DNA of 64,000 bases from an uncultured Celeribacter sp. (GTDB taxonomy: Bacteria > Pseudomonadota > Alphaproteobacteria > Rhodobacterales > Rhodobacteraceae): positions 938,001 through 1,002,000 of the forward strand of contig NZ_OY780935.1 in NCBI RefSeq assembly GCF_963675965.1. Reading direction: 5' to 3'. The notes under the pieces were generated by a model, which did not search any database, was not told where the DNA came from, and saw only the letters and a list, made by a program, of their open reading frames with translations. The translations under genes and the position numbers were made by a program. Below, in pieces: positions 17,959-27,141 of the stretch. Numbering within the stretch: the stretch's first letter is position 1; each line of letters opens with the position of its first letter.

Positions 17959-18281
17959 CAGATCTGCTTTTCGGGCATGTTGACCAGCAGCCCTTCGAGC
18001 TCCTCGGTCACCTTGATCTGACAGGTCAGGCGTGACCGGGCCGGATCGGGTTCAAAGGCAAAATCCAACATGTCTTCTTCCATGTCGTCCTTTTCCGGCA
18101 GCTTGTCGATCCAGTCCGGAGACACATAGACATGGCAGGTCGAACAGGCGCAGGCACCGCCGCAATCGGCGTCGATTCCGGGAATGCCATTGTCACGGGC
18201 CCCTTCCATCACGGTGCGCCCGACAGGCACATCAACGACATGTTCGGTTCCGCCGAATTCGACATAGGTGATTTTGACCAT
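17958..18281 (-). CDS. 2Fe-2S ferredoxin, adrenodoxin type
   Basis: A 107-residue electron carrier. The cluster ligands are visible as DCGGACACSTC followed by the fourth cysteine in RLTCQIKV, the C-x5-C-x2-C-xn-C arrangement of adrenodoxin/FdVI-type ferredoxins. The start MVKITYVEFGG at 18281 has AGGA about 7 bases upstream; an ATG 13 codons earlier gives a lysine-rich, non-conserved extension. Its stop overlaps the start of the decayed FG-GAP gene. Such ferredoxins commonly serve cytochrome P450 or ring-hydroxylating enzymes; no partner is adjacent. Confidence 0.92.
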   Translation of the reverse strand: MVKITYVEFGGTEHVVDVPVGRTVMEGARDNGIPGIDADCGGACACSTCHVYVSPDWIDKLPEKDDMEEDMLDFAFEPDPARSRLTCQIKVTEELEGLLVNMPEKQI

Positions 18282-18593
18282 TTTTCCGTCCTTCTTCTTC
18301 GCATCCTGGTGCGTCGGCACAGGCTTATCGCGCAGCCGGAGCAGAGAAAAGGGTCATTCCGTCGCGACTGTCAGTCCACTTCGACACCTTATGCCGATGA
18401 TTTGCCATTTCGAGTGGCAGAATGGTAAGTTTTGGGCATCTTGTCTGAAATTTGTGCGAAAGGTCGAAAATACGCCGGTCCATTTTCGAAGCCACACCTT
18501 CATCGCCGCACAATCCGCGCGCTTCCCCCCTGCCCGCTTTCCCGCTACTCTGGCGCAAACGGCCCGCACGGGTCTGCAATACAGGCCCCTCTT
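18282..18593. other. Divergent intergenic region (ferredoxin / lipoprotein)
   Basis: About 310 bases with no convincing gene. It must hold the divergent promoters. A small dyad TGCCA-N7-TGGCA (18403-18419), nested inside CCATT/AATGG, could be an operator or a hairpin. No clear -35/-10 pair stands out. Confidence 0.4.
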
Positions 18594-19121
18594 ATGTCGT
18601 TTCTCCATTGCCGCTGCGGCGCCTTGTTCCTACCCTTGCTTGCCGTCCTCAGCGCCTGCCAGATGAGCGCCCCCGAAGACCGGCTGCTGCGCGCCTCCGA
18701 AACCCCCAATGCCCCGGCGGGATCTGACCCGAACAGCTGCGTGGCGCAACACGTCCGCCCGGCGGTGATTGAAACCGTCACCGAACAAGTTTTGGCGGAA
18801 CCCGCCCGCACCGATGCCAATGGCACCGTCATTTCCCCCGCCGTCTATCGCACCGAAACCCGGCAACAGATCCTTCAGGACCGTCAGGAAATGTGGTTCA
18901 TCGCCCTGTGCGAGGATGAGCTGACCCCGGATTTCGTCGCCTCACTCCAACGCGCTCTGGAGGCCCGCGGACTGTTTTACGGCACGGTCAATGGTCGCCT
19001 CGACCATGCCACCCGACGCGCCATCCGCGCCTATCAAAAGCCGCGCGGCGTCAACAGTGACCTGCTGTCCCTGACAGCCGCCCGCCAGATGGGTCTCAAG
19101 GCTGTGCCACGCGACAACTAA
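18594..19121 (+). CDS. Lipoprotein with peptidoglycan-binding-like domain
   Basis: A 175-residue protein. The start MSFLHCRCGALFLPLLAVLSAC has a lipobox (LSAC), placing it as an envelope lipoprotein. The C-terminal about 60 residues (LTPDFVASLQRALEARGLFYGTVNGRLDHATRRAIRAYQ) match the PG_binding_1 helical fold that docks on cell-wall peptides. The open frame extends upstream to 18432, but those codons lack coding character and would bury the signal peptide. No enzymatic domain is seen. Confidence 0.78.
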   Translation: MSFLHCRCGALFLPLLAVLSACQMSAPEDRLLRASETPNAPAGSDPNSCVAQHVRPAVIETVTEQVLAEPARTDANGTVISPAVYRTETRQQILQDRQEMWFIALCEDELTPDFVASLQRALEARGLFYGTVNGRLDHATRRAIRAYQKPRGVNSDLLSLTAARQMGLKAVPRDN

Positions 19122-19154
19122 GCTGGGACCACAGGCGCAGGCCGAGAAATGAAA

Positions 19155-19176
19155 AAGGCGGCCCGAAGGCCGCCTT
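19155..19176. terminator. Bidirectional terminator
   Basis: AAGGCGGCC and GGCCGCCTT form a perfect stem around CGAA, between the lipoprotein gene and the convergent protease gene. A-rich sequence lies to the left and a T/C-rich stretch to the right, so it can serve both strands. Confidence 0.8.
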
Positions 19177-19211
19177 CTCCTGTGATCGAGGGCGCGCTTG
19201 CCCAGATCAAA

Positions 19212-20705
19212 TTACTCCTGATCGGTGTCATCTACGCTCAACGCAACAAACCGCGGTTCCCCGGCGCGGCGCACCAGCAAGAGCACGGTCTTGCGACCCG
19301 CTTCGCGGGCTTCGCCGATGCGCGCCTCGAGATCGGCCACCGTTGCGACCTTTTGCTGACCGGCTTCGGTCACCACATCGCCTGCGCGCAGGCCTTTGGT
19401 GTAGGCTTCCGAGGTCTCATCGACATCCACCACGGCCAGCCCATCCGTGCCAGCGGTTACGCCAAGCTGTTCGCGCAGTGCGTCATCCAGAGGCTGCAGG
19501 GTCAGCCCCATCAGCTGCTGACTTTGCGGCGCTTGCGGCGCGGCATTCTCACCATCTTCAGGGAAGGCCACATTTTCGGCCTCTTCACGGCGTCCAAGGG
19601 TCACCATCAGAGTTTTGGTTTTGCCATCGCGGAACACGGTCACACGCACGGCTTTACCCACTTCGGTCTCACCGACGGTGCGCACGAGTTCGCGGGTGTC
19701 GGTCACCTCTGTGCCGTCAAAGCTCAGGATCACATCGCCGCTTTCGATGCCCGCCTCTTTCGAAGGTCCTTCGGGCACATCGGTGACCAGCGCCCCTTTG
19801 GCCTCATCCAGCCCCATGGCTTCGGCAACGTCGTCAGTCACATCCTGGATGCGCACACCCAACCAGCCACGGCGAGTTTCACCAAACTCTTTCAACTGAT
19901 CGACCACTTTCGACACAACGTTGGAAGCCATGGAAAAGCCGATGCCGATGGAGCCGCCATTGGGCGACAGGATGGCGGTGTTCACGCCGATCACCTGACC
20001 GTCCATGTTGAAGAGCGGACCGCCGGAATTGCCGCGGTTGATGGCGGCATCAGTCTGAATGTAGTCGTCATAAGCGCCCGACAGAGCCCGACCGCGTTGC
20101 GACACGATCCCGGCAGAGACCGAGAAGCCCTGGCCCAGCGGGTTGCCCATGGCCACGACCCAATCGCCTACACGCGCGGCGTCGCTGTCGCCGAACGGCA
20201 CGTATTTCAACGGCTCATCGCTTTCGACCTTCAGAACGGCGATGTCGGTTTTCGGATCGGTCCCGACCAGTTTCGCCGGCAAGGAAAAACCTTCGAAGAA
20301 CTCGATCTCGATCTCGTCTGCACCTTCGATCACGTGGTTGTTGGTGACGATATAGCCGTCTTCGGAAATCACGAAGCCGGAGCCGAGCGCCTGCGAACGG
20401 CGCGGCCCTTGCGGCCCCTGACCATTGCGATCCATGAAATCGCGGAAGAAATCTTCGAAGGGCGAGCCTTCGGGCACGATCGGCGCATTGTCCGTCGAGG
20501 CCTCAACGACCGTCGTGGTGGTGATGTTCACCACCGCCGGGCTGACGCGCTCGGCCAGATCGGCAAAGCTCTCGGGCGCACCGCGTGCCTGCGCAGCGAC
20601 AACCTGAAACATCAATGCAATCGCCCCGAGCAGGGCGATGAACATCGCACGATAGTGGGAGCGTGTCGCTCCGGAATTCATAGAAATGGCGGGTGCCTGT
20701 GTCAT
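19212..20705 (-). CDS. degP: DegP/Do-family periplasmic serine protease
   Basis: A 497-residue trypsin-like periplasmic protease/chaperone for misfolded envelope proteins. Residues 1-40 are a signal peptide with a hydrophobic core and AQA cleavage region. The catalytic triad is His (TNNHVIEGAD, about 124), Asp (KTDIAVLKV, about 154) and Ser (RGNSGGPLFN, about 227). Two PDZ domains follow, the first beginning near GWLGVRIQDV and the second near LQPLDDALREQLG. The ATG at 20705 is preferred, with GGAGG about 11 bases upstream; a TTG three codons earlier is too close to that site. It follows hflK-hflC-DUF2065 on the same strand, forming a membrane quality-control cluster. Confidence 0.95.
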   Translation of the reverse strand: MTQAPAISMNSGATRSHYRAMFIALLGAIALMFQVVAAQARGAPESFADLAERVSPAVVNITTTTVVEASTDNAPIVPEGSPFEDFFRDFMDRNGQGPQGPRRSQALGSGFVISEDGYIVTNNHVIEGADEIEIEFFEGFSLPAKLVGTDPKTDIAVLKVESDEPLKYVPFGDSDAARVGDWVVAMGNPLGQGFSVSAGIVSQRGRALSGAYDDYIQTDAAINRGNSGGPLFNMDGQVIGVNTAILSPNGGSIGIGFSMASNVVSKVVDQLKEFGETRRGWLGVRIQDVTDDVAEAMGLDEAKGALVTDVPEGPSKEAGIESGDVILSFDGTEVTDTRELVRTVGETEVGKAVRVTVFRDGKTKTLMVTLGRREEAENVAFPEDGENAAPQAPQSQQLMGLTLQPLDDALREQLGVTAGTDGLAVVDVDETSEAYTKGLRAGDVVTEAGQQKVATVADLEARIGEAREAGRKTVLLLVRRAGEPRFVALSVDDTDQE

Positions 20706-20945
20706 AGGTCTCAAATCCTCCGTCTAATGCATTCGGGCTGCCCTGCCAGACACGGCATGGCGCGATGCAACAACTGTATTTTGCGTAGCGTTCTGTGACG
20801 CGGGGCACAACTCAATGTCAGTCGCGCACAGTCAACAGCATGTGAGGGCGGTGTGACAAGGACGAAGCGGGGACAATTGCGGGGAAAACCGGCAAGGGGG
20901 CGTCATTCCCGGCCCCAGCCGCGATCCGGCCATGGCATCGGCTCC

Positions 20946-21143
20946 TCAGACGGCAAAAACCAGCCGCGCCAGGCTGACAAGAACCACGCCAAACGCCAAA
21001 GCGCCCAGCCCCAGAAGGCGCCGGACCTGCGGGCGCATCTCGCTGAGCGTGCGCAACAGTTCCTCCATACGCGAAGGGGCCAGTGCAAGCACCAGCCCCT
21101 CGACAACGCAGACCAATCCGATCGCGAGGATCAGAAAGCCCAT
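20946..21143 (-). CDS. DUF2065 (YjeT-like) small membrane protein
   Basis: A 65-residue protein with two hydrophobic helices separated by a basic loop (PSRMEELLRTLSEMRPQVRR), as in the DUF2065/YjeT family commonly found beside hflK-hflC. It starts 2 bases after the hflC stop, so it is in the same transcript. Function unknown; its position suggests a link to the HflKC complex. Confidence 0.85.
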   Translation of the reverse strand: MGFLILAIGLVCVVEGLVLALAPSRMEELLRTLSEMRPQVRRLLGLGALAFGVVLVSLARLVFAV

Positions 21144-21145
21144 AT

Positions 21146-22051
21146 TTACTGACCCGCAGCCGGGGCTGCCGGGGCCGCCCGTCCGGTGTCGGACTTCAGG
21201 AAGTCAAAGAACTCCCCGTCCGGCGACACCACCATCGTGGTATTACTGCCTTTCAGACCCTGACGATAGGCGTCCAGCGAGCGATAGAACTGGAAGAAAT
21301 CCGGGTCTTCACCATAGGCTTCGGCATAGATGCGGTTTTTCTCTGCATCCGCCTCACCGCGGGTAATCTCGGCCTGACGACGCGCGTCAGATTCCAGCTC
21401 GACCACCGTCCGGTCTGCCTGAGCCCGCACACGCTGTGCTGCCTCTTCACCACGGGCGCGTTCATCGGCGGCCGCCCGTTCGCGCTCCGCACGCATCCGC
21501 GCGAAGGTCGCATCAAGGTTTTGTTCCGGCAAGTTGGTTTGTTTCAGACGCACATCAAGCACCTCAATGCCCAGCGCCTCACCGCGCACCCGAGACTGAT
21601 CGGTGATCTGCTGCATCAGCGCGGACCGCTCAGCCGACAGGATGGTGTTCGAGGTGACCCCATCTGCGCCAAGAACGGCACGGATACGGTCGATCAGAAT
21701 GCCTTCCAGATCGCTTTCCGCCTTGCGGATACCGCCAGCGCCGACTGCCTGTTTGAAGGTCACGACATCGGCAATGCGATAGCGCGCAAAGGCATCGACC
21801 ACGAGACGACGGTCATCCGAAGGGGTGACCTCGGTCGGGGAGGTGTCCAGCGACAGGATCCGGTCATCGAAATATTCGACGTTCTGGATGAGCGGGATTT
21901 TAAAGGCCAAACCCGGCTCCTCTTTCACCGCCTTGATCTGACCGAACTGCAGAACAAGCGCCTTTTGACGTTCATCAACGATGAAAATCGACGACAGGAA
22001 AACAACCAGCACAATGACCAGTGCTACAAACAAAATAGCAAGCTTTTGCAT
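21146..22051 (-). CDS. hflC: HflC, membrane protease modulator
   Basis: A 301-residue SPFH/band-7 protein with one N-terminal membrane helix (ILFVALVIVLVVFLSSIFIV) and a periplasmic coiled-coil region rich in Ala/Glu/Arg. HflC and HflK form a large cage around the FtsH protease and limit its activity on membrane substrates. SPFH motifs include VDERQKALVLQFGQI and LDTSPTEVTPSDDRRLVVDA. The ATG at 22051 overlaps the hflK stop as TGATG, so the two partners are coupled and probably made in fixed ratio. Confidence 0.95.
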   Translation of the reverse strand: MQKLAILFVALVIVLVVFLSSIFIVDERQKALVLQFGQIKAVKEEPGLAFKIPLIQNVEYFDDRILSLDTSPTEVTPSDDRRLVVDAFARYRIADVVTFKQAVGAGGIRKAESDLEGILIDRIRAVLGADGVTSNTILSAERSALMQQITDQSRVRGEALGIEVLDVRLKQTNLPEQNLDATFARMRAERERAAADERARGEEAAQRVRAQADRTVVELESDARRQAEITRGEADAEKNRIYAEAYGEDPDFFQFYRSLDAYRQGLKGSNTTMVVSPDGEFFDFLKSDTGRAAPAAPAAGQ

Positions 22052-23193
22052 CACTTCGTCCCTCCGCTGGAGCGTGTCAGCTCATTGAGCGGCAGATAGG
22101 GCAGCACCCCCTGCCCGCCAGCTGCGGCATCATCCAGAATGATCTTATCGAGACCGCCATAGACCTCTTCCATCGCTTCCAGATACAGACGCTTGCGCGT
22201 CACTTCCGGCGCGGCCCGATACTCCGTCAACACGGCGGAGAAGCGCGAGGCCTCACCTTCGGCTTCATTGATCACACGGGCACGATAGCCTTCCGCGGCT
22301 TCGAGAATCTCAGCCGTCGTACCGCGCGCACGCGCCACGACAGTGTTGGAATAGGCATCCGCCTGCCGTTGCAGGCGGTCACGTTCCTGCTCGGCAGCCT
22401 GCACATCGCGGAAAGCGTCGATCACTTCGCGCGGCGGGTCGGCCTTGTCGAGGTTCACACGCACGATGTTGATGCCGCTGTCCAGCCCGTCGAGGGTGGA
22501 TTGGATCAGTCCTTTCGCCGTGTCGGAAATCAACCCCCGGTCCCGGTTCAAGATCGGCGACAGCTCTGAGGCCGCGATGATTTCGCGCATCGAGCTTTCC
22601 GAGACCGCCTGAACGGTTTCCTGCGGCTCGGCAAGGTTGAAGAGGAAGCCTGCCGGATCATTGATGTTCCAGACCACCTGGAAGTCGATGTCGACAATGT
22701 TTTCATCCGTGGTCAGCATCAGGCCATTGTCGCTGCCCGTGGCACCAAGACCGATATTTTCAGTCCGCTGCCCGGTCACATTCACGGTCTCGGCCGTCAC
22801 CAGCGGCCAGGGCGCAAAATGCAGACCGTTGCCAGTAGTGCGATGGTATTTGCCAAGAAAGAGCTCCACCCCGGCTTCTTCGGGTTGCACCGTATAAGCC
22901 GAAGACCAGGCCCAAAGGGCCAGAGCGGCCAGCACACCCAGCCCGATCGTGCCCTTGGACAGCCCCGGACCATCGCCGCCTGAGCCGCCCGGGCGACCGT
23001 TGCCGCCACCTTTGCCGCCCATGAGCACTTTCAGGTACTCATTCCCTTTGGAAAGCATCTCGTCGATTTCTGGGATTTGCGGCTGGTCACCCGGACGGCG
23101 TCCGTTGCCGCCGCGCTTGTCTCCCCCTCCGGACCCGGTCGGACGGTTCGATCCGCCTCCCGTGCCCCAGGGACCGCCATTATTACTGGCCAT
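22051..23193 (-). CDS. hflK: HflK, membrane protease modulator
   Basis: A 380-residue partner of HflC. Residues about 1-80 are a Gly-rich, flexible cytoplasmic segment (GGPWGTGGGSNRP, then GGNGRPGGSGGDGPG). One membrane helix follows (LGVLAALALWAWSSAYTV), then the SPFH domain with VQPEEAGVELFLGKYH and VDIDFQVVWNI, and a coiled coil. The start at 23193 fits the conserved Gly-rich N-terminus; the open frame 15 codons upstream is not supported. First gene of hflK-hflC-DUF2065 and, about 240 bases downstream, the DegP-type gene. Confidence 0.95.
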   Translation of the reverse strand: MASNNGGPWGTGGGSNRPTGSGGGDKRGGNGRRPGDQPQIPEIDEMLSKGNEYLKVLMGGKGGGNGRPGGSGGDGPGLSKGTIGLGVLAALALWAWSSAYTVQPEEAGVELFLGKYHRTTGNGLHFAPWPLVTAETVNVTGQRTENIGLGATGSDNGLMLTTDENIVDIDFQVVWNINDPAGFLFNLAEPQETVQAVSESSMREIIAASELSPILNRDRGLISDTAKGLIQSTLDGLDSGINIVRVNLDKADPPREVIDAFRDVQAAEQERDRLQRQADAYSNTVVARARGTTAEILEAAEGYRARVINEAEGEASRFSAVLTEYRAAPEVTRKRLYLEAMEEVYGGLDKIILDDAAAGGQGVLPYLPLNELTRSSGGTK

Positions 23194-23221
23194 AAAGGTC
23201 TCTTCCTCTCTCGTATGGGTC

Positions 23222-23250
23222 TGGCCCGGCAGGATCAACCTGTCGGGCCA
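23222..23250. repeat. Strong hairpin between gor and hflK
   Basis: TGGCCCG-G-CAGG and CCTG-T-CGGGCCA form a 12-pair stem (one G-T pair) around ATCAA. It lies downstream of gor and just upstream of hflK on the minus strand. It lacks a T tract, so it is either a weak gor terminator or a structure in the hflK leader. Confidence 0.5.
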
Positions 23251-23322
23251 AGGCTCGTCTATAACCTGTTCGTTCCGGCCCCGGTTTTCAAGGGCAGTCC
23301 GTCCGCGCAGTCCGCTTTCCCG

Positions 23323-24684
23323 TCACTTGTGTATGCGGGTCGGCGTTTTCATCAATACAATCTCTTCGGCCATGGTCGGGTGCACGGCAACGGTGGCGTC
23401 GAAATCTTCTTTGGTCGCCCCCATTTTCACCGCGACACCGGCCAGCTGGATCATCTCCCCCGCCTGCGGGGCGATGATGTGGCAGCCCAGAACCTTGCGC
23501 GATTCCGAACAGACGATCAGCTTGAACATCACCCGGTGATTTTTCTCGATGAACGCGTTTTGCATCGGGCGGAAAGCGGCGGAATAAACTTCGACCGGGC
23601 GTTCCTCGCGAGCTTGCTCCTCGGTCAGCCCCACGGCACCATATTCGGGCTGCGTGAAAATCGCCGAAGGTACATTGCTGTGGTCGGGTTTCATCGGATT
23701 GCCCTTGAACACGGTCTCATGGAAGGCCACGGCTTCGCGGATCGCAACCGGCGTCAGTTGGATGCGATCGGTCACATCGCCCACCGCGAAGATCGACGGG
23801 ATGTTGGTCTGGCTGTAGTCGTCCACTTTGACTTCGCCGGCACGACCCAGCTCAACACCGGCGTCCTCAAGCCCGAGCCCATCGGTGTTGGGTTTGCGCC
23901 CGGTGGCGTAAAGCACCACATCAAAGACGCCCTCGCGCCCATCGGTGGCCTTCACCCACAGCCCGTCGTCGCGTTTCTCAATGCGTTCGACATCGCTGCC
24001 GACGTGCAGTTTCACGCCCTGCTCCACGATCAGTTCGGCAATGTGACCGCGGGCCTCGTCATCAAAACCGCGCAGGATTTGCGCCCCGCGATAGAACTGC
24101 GTCACGTCCGAGCCCAGCCCGTTGAAGATGCAGGCAAACTCACAGGCGATATAGCCCCCGCCGACGATCAGAATACGTTTCGGCAGGGTTTCGATGTCGA
24201 AAATCTCATTCGAGGTGATCGCATGCTCGATCCCTGGCACCGTGTCGGGCACAAAGGGCGTTCCGCCGACAGCGACCAGAATATGCTTGGCGGTCTTTTC
24301 CGTGCCATCGGCCAGCACGACGGTATGCGCGTCTTTCACCTTGGCGCGTTGATGCAGGATCTCGACCCCGGCGTTTTCTGCGTTGCGGGTGTAAATGCCT
24401 TCAAGCCGCGACAGCTCAGCTTTCAGACGTTTCTGGAAGGACGGCCAGTCAAAATCACCCAGAGAAACATCCCAGCCATATCTGCCCGCCTCTTCTGCAT
24501 ATTCGGAATAATGCGACGCGAAAACCATCAGCTTTTTGGGCACGCAGCCGCGAATGACACAGGTTCCCCCCATGCGAAACTCTTCGGCCATTGCAACCTT
24601 ATGCCCATCTGCCGCAGTCAACCGCGCAGCCCGCACGCCGCCGGAACCGCCGCCAATCACGAAGAGATCATAGTCGAAATCCAT
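23323..24684 (-). CDS. gor: Glutathione-disulfide reductase
   Basis: A 453-residue FAD enzyme that regenerates glutathione with NADPH. It begins with the FAD dinucleotide fold DYDLFVIGGGSGGVRAAR, followed by the redox-active disulfide GGTCVIRGCVPKK. A second dinucleotide fold, ILIVGGGYIACEFACIF, binds NADPH; then come FAVGDVTDRIQLTP and the C-terminal catalytic His-Glu in VAVHPTMAEE. Length and motifs fit glutathione reductase better than lipoamide dehydrogenase or mercuric reductase. A glutathione transferase gene lies elsewhere in the window (3940). It follows rpiA on the minus strand after a terminator. Confidence 0.95.
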   Translation of the reverse strand: MDFDYDLFVIGGGSGGVRAARLTAADGHKVAMAEEFRMGGTCVIRGCVPKKLMVFASHYSEYAEEAGRYGWDVSLGDFDWPSFQKRLKAELSRLEGIYTRNAENAGVEILHQRAKVKDAHTVVLADGTEKTAKHILVAVGGTPFVPDTVPGIEHAITSNEIFDIETLPKRILIVGGGYIACEFACIFNGLGSDVTQFYRGAQILRGFDDEARGHIAELIVEQGVKLHVGSDVERIEKRDDGLWVKATDGREGVFDVVLYATGRKPNTDGLGLEDAGVELGRAGEVKVDDYSQTNIPSIFAVGDVTDRIQLTPVAIREAVAFHETVFKGNPMKPDHSNVPSAIFTQPEYGAVGLTEEQAREERPVEVYSAAFRPMQNAFIEKNHRVMFKLIVCSESRKVLGCHIIAPQAGEMIQLAGVAVKMGATKEDFDATVAVHPTMAEEIVLMKTPTRIHK

Positions 24685-24740
24685 TTGTCCGCCTTTTTAG
24701 AAGAAGTCTAAGTTGATCCCAGATGTAAGCGCTCCGACAC

Positions 24741-24770
24741 AAAAGGAAAACCCCGCAGGAAAGCGCGGGG
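24741..24770 (-). terminator. rpiA terminator
   Basis: On the minus strand CCCCGC and GCGGGG form a stem immediately followed by TTTTCCTTTT, about 40 bases after the rpiA stop. This is a standard intrinsic terminator and separates rpiA from gor. Confidence 0.8.
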
Positions 24771-24806
24771 TCCATTGCAGTTCTGCGGTCTTGGCCGGAC
24801 GTCGGG

Positions 24807-25616
24807 TCAGCCGAGGTCGGCGAAGATATTGCCGGTTTCAGTGGTGTCGCCTGCCCCTTTGTCCGCAGCATCCCCTAGGATGTTTCGGCGTAGCACATGC
24901 CCGTCGGCGTGACCGATGATCACCTCATCACAGATATCGAGAAACAGGCCGTTTTCCACCACGCCGGGGATCTGGTTCAGCACAAAGGACAACTGGCGCG
25001 CATTGCCGATGCGCTGTAACTCAAGATCCAGAATGTAATTGCCATGATCGGTCACAAAGGGGGTCTCTTCCTCCATGCGCAATCTGGAGCGAACGCCCTG
25101 AACATCGAGACTTTCAAGGCTTTCCTCGACCAGCCCCTTGGTCGAACGCCAGCCAAAGGGGATCACCTCGACCGGCAAGGGAAATGTGCCGAGCCATGCC
25201 ACCTGTTTGCTGGCATCGGCGATCACGATCATCCGGTCAGACGCCGTCGCGACAATTTTTTCCTGCAAAAGCGCACCGCCGCCGCCCTTGATCAGGTTGA
25301 AATGCCCGTCCACCTCATCCGCGCCATCGATGGTCAGATCCAGCCACTTGGCCTCATCCAGTGTGACCACGGAAATGCCCTCGGCACGGGCCAGCGCCTC
25401 GGTTTGTTGCGAGGTCGGAACGGCCAGCACATGCAGACCCTCTTCGCGCACCATCTGCCCAAGGCAGCGCACCATCCAGGCCGCCGTGGACCCGGTCCCA
25501 AGACCCAGACGCATCCCGTCGCGCACCTCAGACACAGCGGCCCTGGCCGCCGCAAGTTTCGCCGCATTATCAGGGGTCAGGGTGTCGGCCAAAGGATCAG
25601 ACAGAGGATCGGTCAT
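24807..25616 (-). CDS. rpiA: Ribose-5-phosphate isomerase A
   Basis: A 269-residue RpiA interconverting ribose-5-phosphate and ribulose-5-phosphate in the pentose phosphate and Calvin-type pathways. Motifs include GLGTGSTAAWMV (phosphate loop), TSQQTEALA, LDLTIDGADEVD with catalytic aspartates, and LIKGGGGALLQEKIVA with the catalytic lysine-glutamate. The C-terminus holds FVTDHGNYILD. The start is followed by an Asp/Pro/Leu repeat (DPLSDPLADTL). It is divergent from the DUF454 gene. Confidence 0.96.
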   Translation of the reverse strand: MTDPLSDPLADTLTPDNAAKLAAARAAVSEVRDGMRLGLGTGSTAAWMVRCLGQMVREEGLHVLAVPTSQQTEALARAEGISVVTLDEAKWLDLTIDGADEVDGHFNLIKGGGGALLQEKIVATASDRMIVIADASKQVAWLGTFPLPVEVIPFGWRSTKGLVEESLESLDVQGVRSRLRMEEETPFVTDHGNYILDLELQRIGNARQLSFVLNQIPGVVENGLFLDICDEVIIGHADGHVLRRNILGDAADKGAGDTTETGNIFADLG

Positions 25617-25805
25617 GGCAGTCGCTCCACATTCGCAGATGGGGTCAAATCTGACCCAAACAGGTAAGTACTTCGTTTATATGCGGCAAATGGCCTTTTT
25701 GACAGGGGAAATGCGCCGGAGATATGCAAGAGAAGATGGACAGCGCCCGCCGGCGACGTACATGGTAGACAGCATCCTGACCCACGATTTTCTGAAACGG
25801 ACCGC

Positions 25806-26174
25806 ATGACCGAACAGATGAGAAAACTGCTCCATCTGATGCTGGGCTGCCTTTGCGTCCTGCTGGCCGCCATTGGAGCGGTCCTGCCGGTGATGCCAAC
25901 AACGGTCTTTCTCATTCTCGCCGCGTTCTTTTTCACCAAGGGATCGCCACGCCTGCGACAATGGCTGCTCGACAATCCGCGGATCGGCCCGACCATTCGC
26001 GACTGGGAGGCCACCGGCGCCATCCCCCGGCGCATCAAGCTGTTGTCAGTCTCGATGATGGCGGGGTCCTTCGTTCTGGCCTGTTTTCTGGACATGCACA
26101 TTGCGCTGCGTGTTCTGCATTTTGCGCTGATCGCCGCCGGGTCCGCCTATGTGCTGAGCCGCCCCGACGCCTGA
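25806..26174 (+). CDS. YbaN/DUF454 membrane protein
   Basis: A 122-residue protein with three or four hydrophobic helices. The family core is visible as LGAIGAVLPVMPTT-like sequence (IGAVLPVMPTTVFLILAAFFFTKGSPRLRQWLL) followed by DNPRIGPTIRDWEATGAIPRRIK, characteristic of DUF454 proteins such as YbaN. Function is not established. It is the first of two plus-strand membrane genes; an EamA transporter follows 46 bases later. Confidence 0.9.
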   Translation: MTEQMRKLLHLMLGCLCVLLAAIGAVLPVMPTTVFLILAAFFFTKGSPRLRQWLLDNPRIGPTIRDWEATGAIPRRIKLLSVSMMAGSFVLACFLDMHIALRVLHFALIAAGSAYVLSRPDA

Positions 26175-26220
26175 AGGCGAAAAAGCTTGCGCACCGCACA
26201 TCCTCCGATCACAAAGCAGC

Positions 26221-27138
26221 ATGACACAGGATCGTCCCCTCTTTGGCATGTTCATGATGATCGGCTACTGCGCGATCGCTCCGCTGATCGATGCCTGCGC
26301 CAAACTGGCAGCAGACCTGCATCCGATCGGACAGATCACCACCGCCCGTTTTCTAATACAGGCCATGCTGCTCTTGCCCGTCGTGCTTGTGCTCAGACAG
26401 CCGCTGCTGCACAGCTGGCGTGATCTGGCACTGATCTGCCTGCGCAGCCTGTTCACCCTGGGCGCAACCTTTGCCTTTGTCTGGGCGGTGGCCGAAATGC
26501 CGTTGGCCGATGCTCTGGCCATCACCTTTGTCGAACCCTTCATCATCCTGTTTCTGGGCTGGGCAATCTTTGGCGAAGCCGTTGGCCCACGCCGCATTCT
26601 GGCGGCCCTTGTCGGCTTTCTGGGCGTGCTGGTGGTCGTGCAACCGGGGCTGGTCGCCTTCGGAGCCGTGGCGCTGTTGCCGCTCGCCGCCGGGGTCTGC
26701 TTTGCCTGCTACATGCTGGTGACCCGCGCATTGCGGCACTATGACCCGGCCGCGCTGCAATGCTCCACCGCTCTGGTGGCACTCGTCTTTGCGCTGCCCG
26801 CCCTGTTCCTCAACGAAGGCCGCGGCAATATGCTCGATCCTGTGATGCCACAGGGGATCAGCTGGATCTGGCTTTTGGGCGTCGGACTGGCGGCTACCCT
26901 GTCCCACCAGTGCCTCACCCTTGCATTGCGCCTTGCGCCTTCCGCCACCGTGGCGCCGCTCGGCTATCTGGAACTGGCGTTCTCCACATTGGTCGGGTTT
27001 CTGGTCTTTGGCGATTTTCCGACACCAACCGTCTGGATCGGGATTGCCATCATCGTGGCTGCGGGCCTCTATCTGATCCACCGTGAACGGATCCAGATAA
27101 AACGCGCCGATGTGCCCGTGGTCTCCACCGGCAGCTAA
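26221..27138 (+). CDS. EamA/DMT-family transporter
   Basis: A 305-residue transporter with about ten membrane helices in two repeats. The first repeat ends in MPLADALAITFVEPFIILFLGWAIFGE, the second in PSATVAPLGYLELAFSTLVGFLVFGDFP, the typical EamA pattern with acidic residues before a helix hairpin. The substrate is unknown; related Rhizobiales/Rhodobacterales carriers transport riboflavin or S-adenosylmethionine, but nothing here decides. It converges on thiamine diphosphokinase with only 3 bases between the stops. Confidence 0.86.
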   Translation: MTQDRPLFGMFMMIGYCAIAPLIDACAKLAADLHPIGQITTARFLIQAMLLLPVVLVLRQPLLHSWRDLALICLRSLFTLGATFAFVWAVAEMPLADALAITFVEPFIILFLGWAIFGEAVGPRRILAALVGFLGVLVVVQPGLVAFGAVALLPLAAGVCFACYMLVTRALRHYDPAALQCSTALVALVFALPALFLNEGRGNMLDPVMPQGISWIWLLGVGLAATLSHQCLTLALRLAPSATVAPLGYLELAFSTLVGFLVFGDFPTPTVWIGIAIIVAAGLYLIHRERIQIKRADVPVVSTGS

Positions 27139-27141
27139 GCC

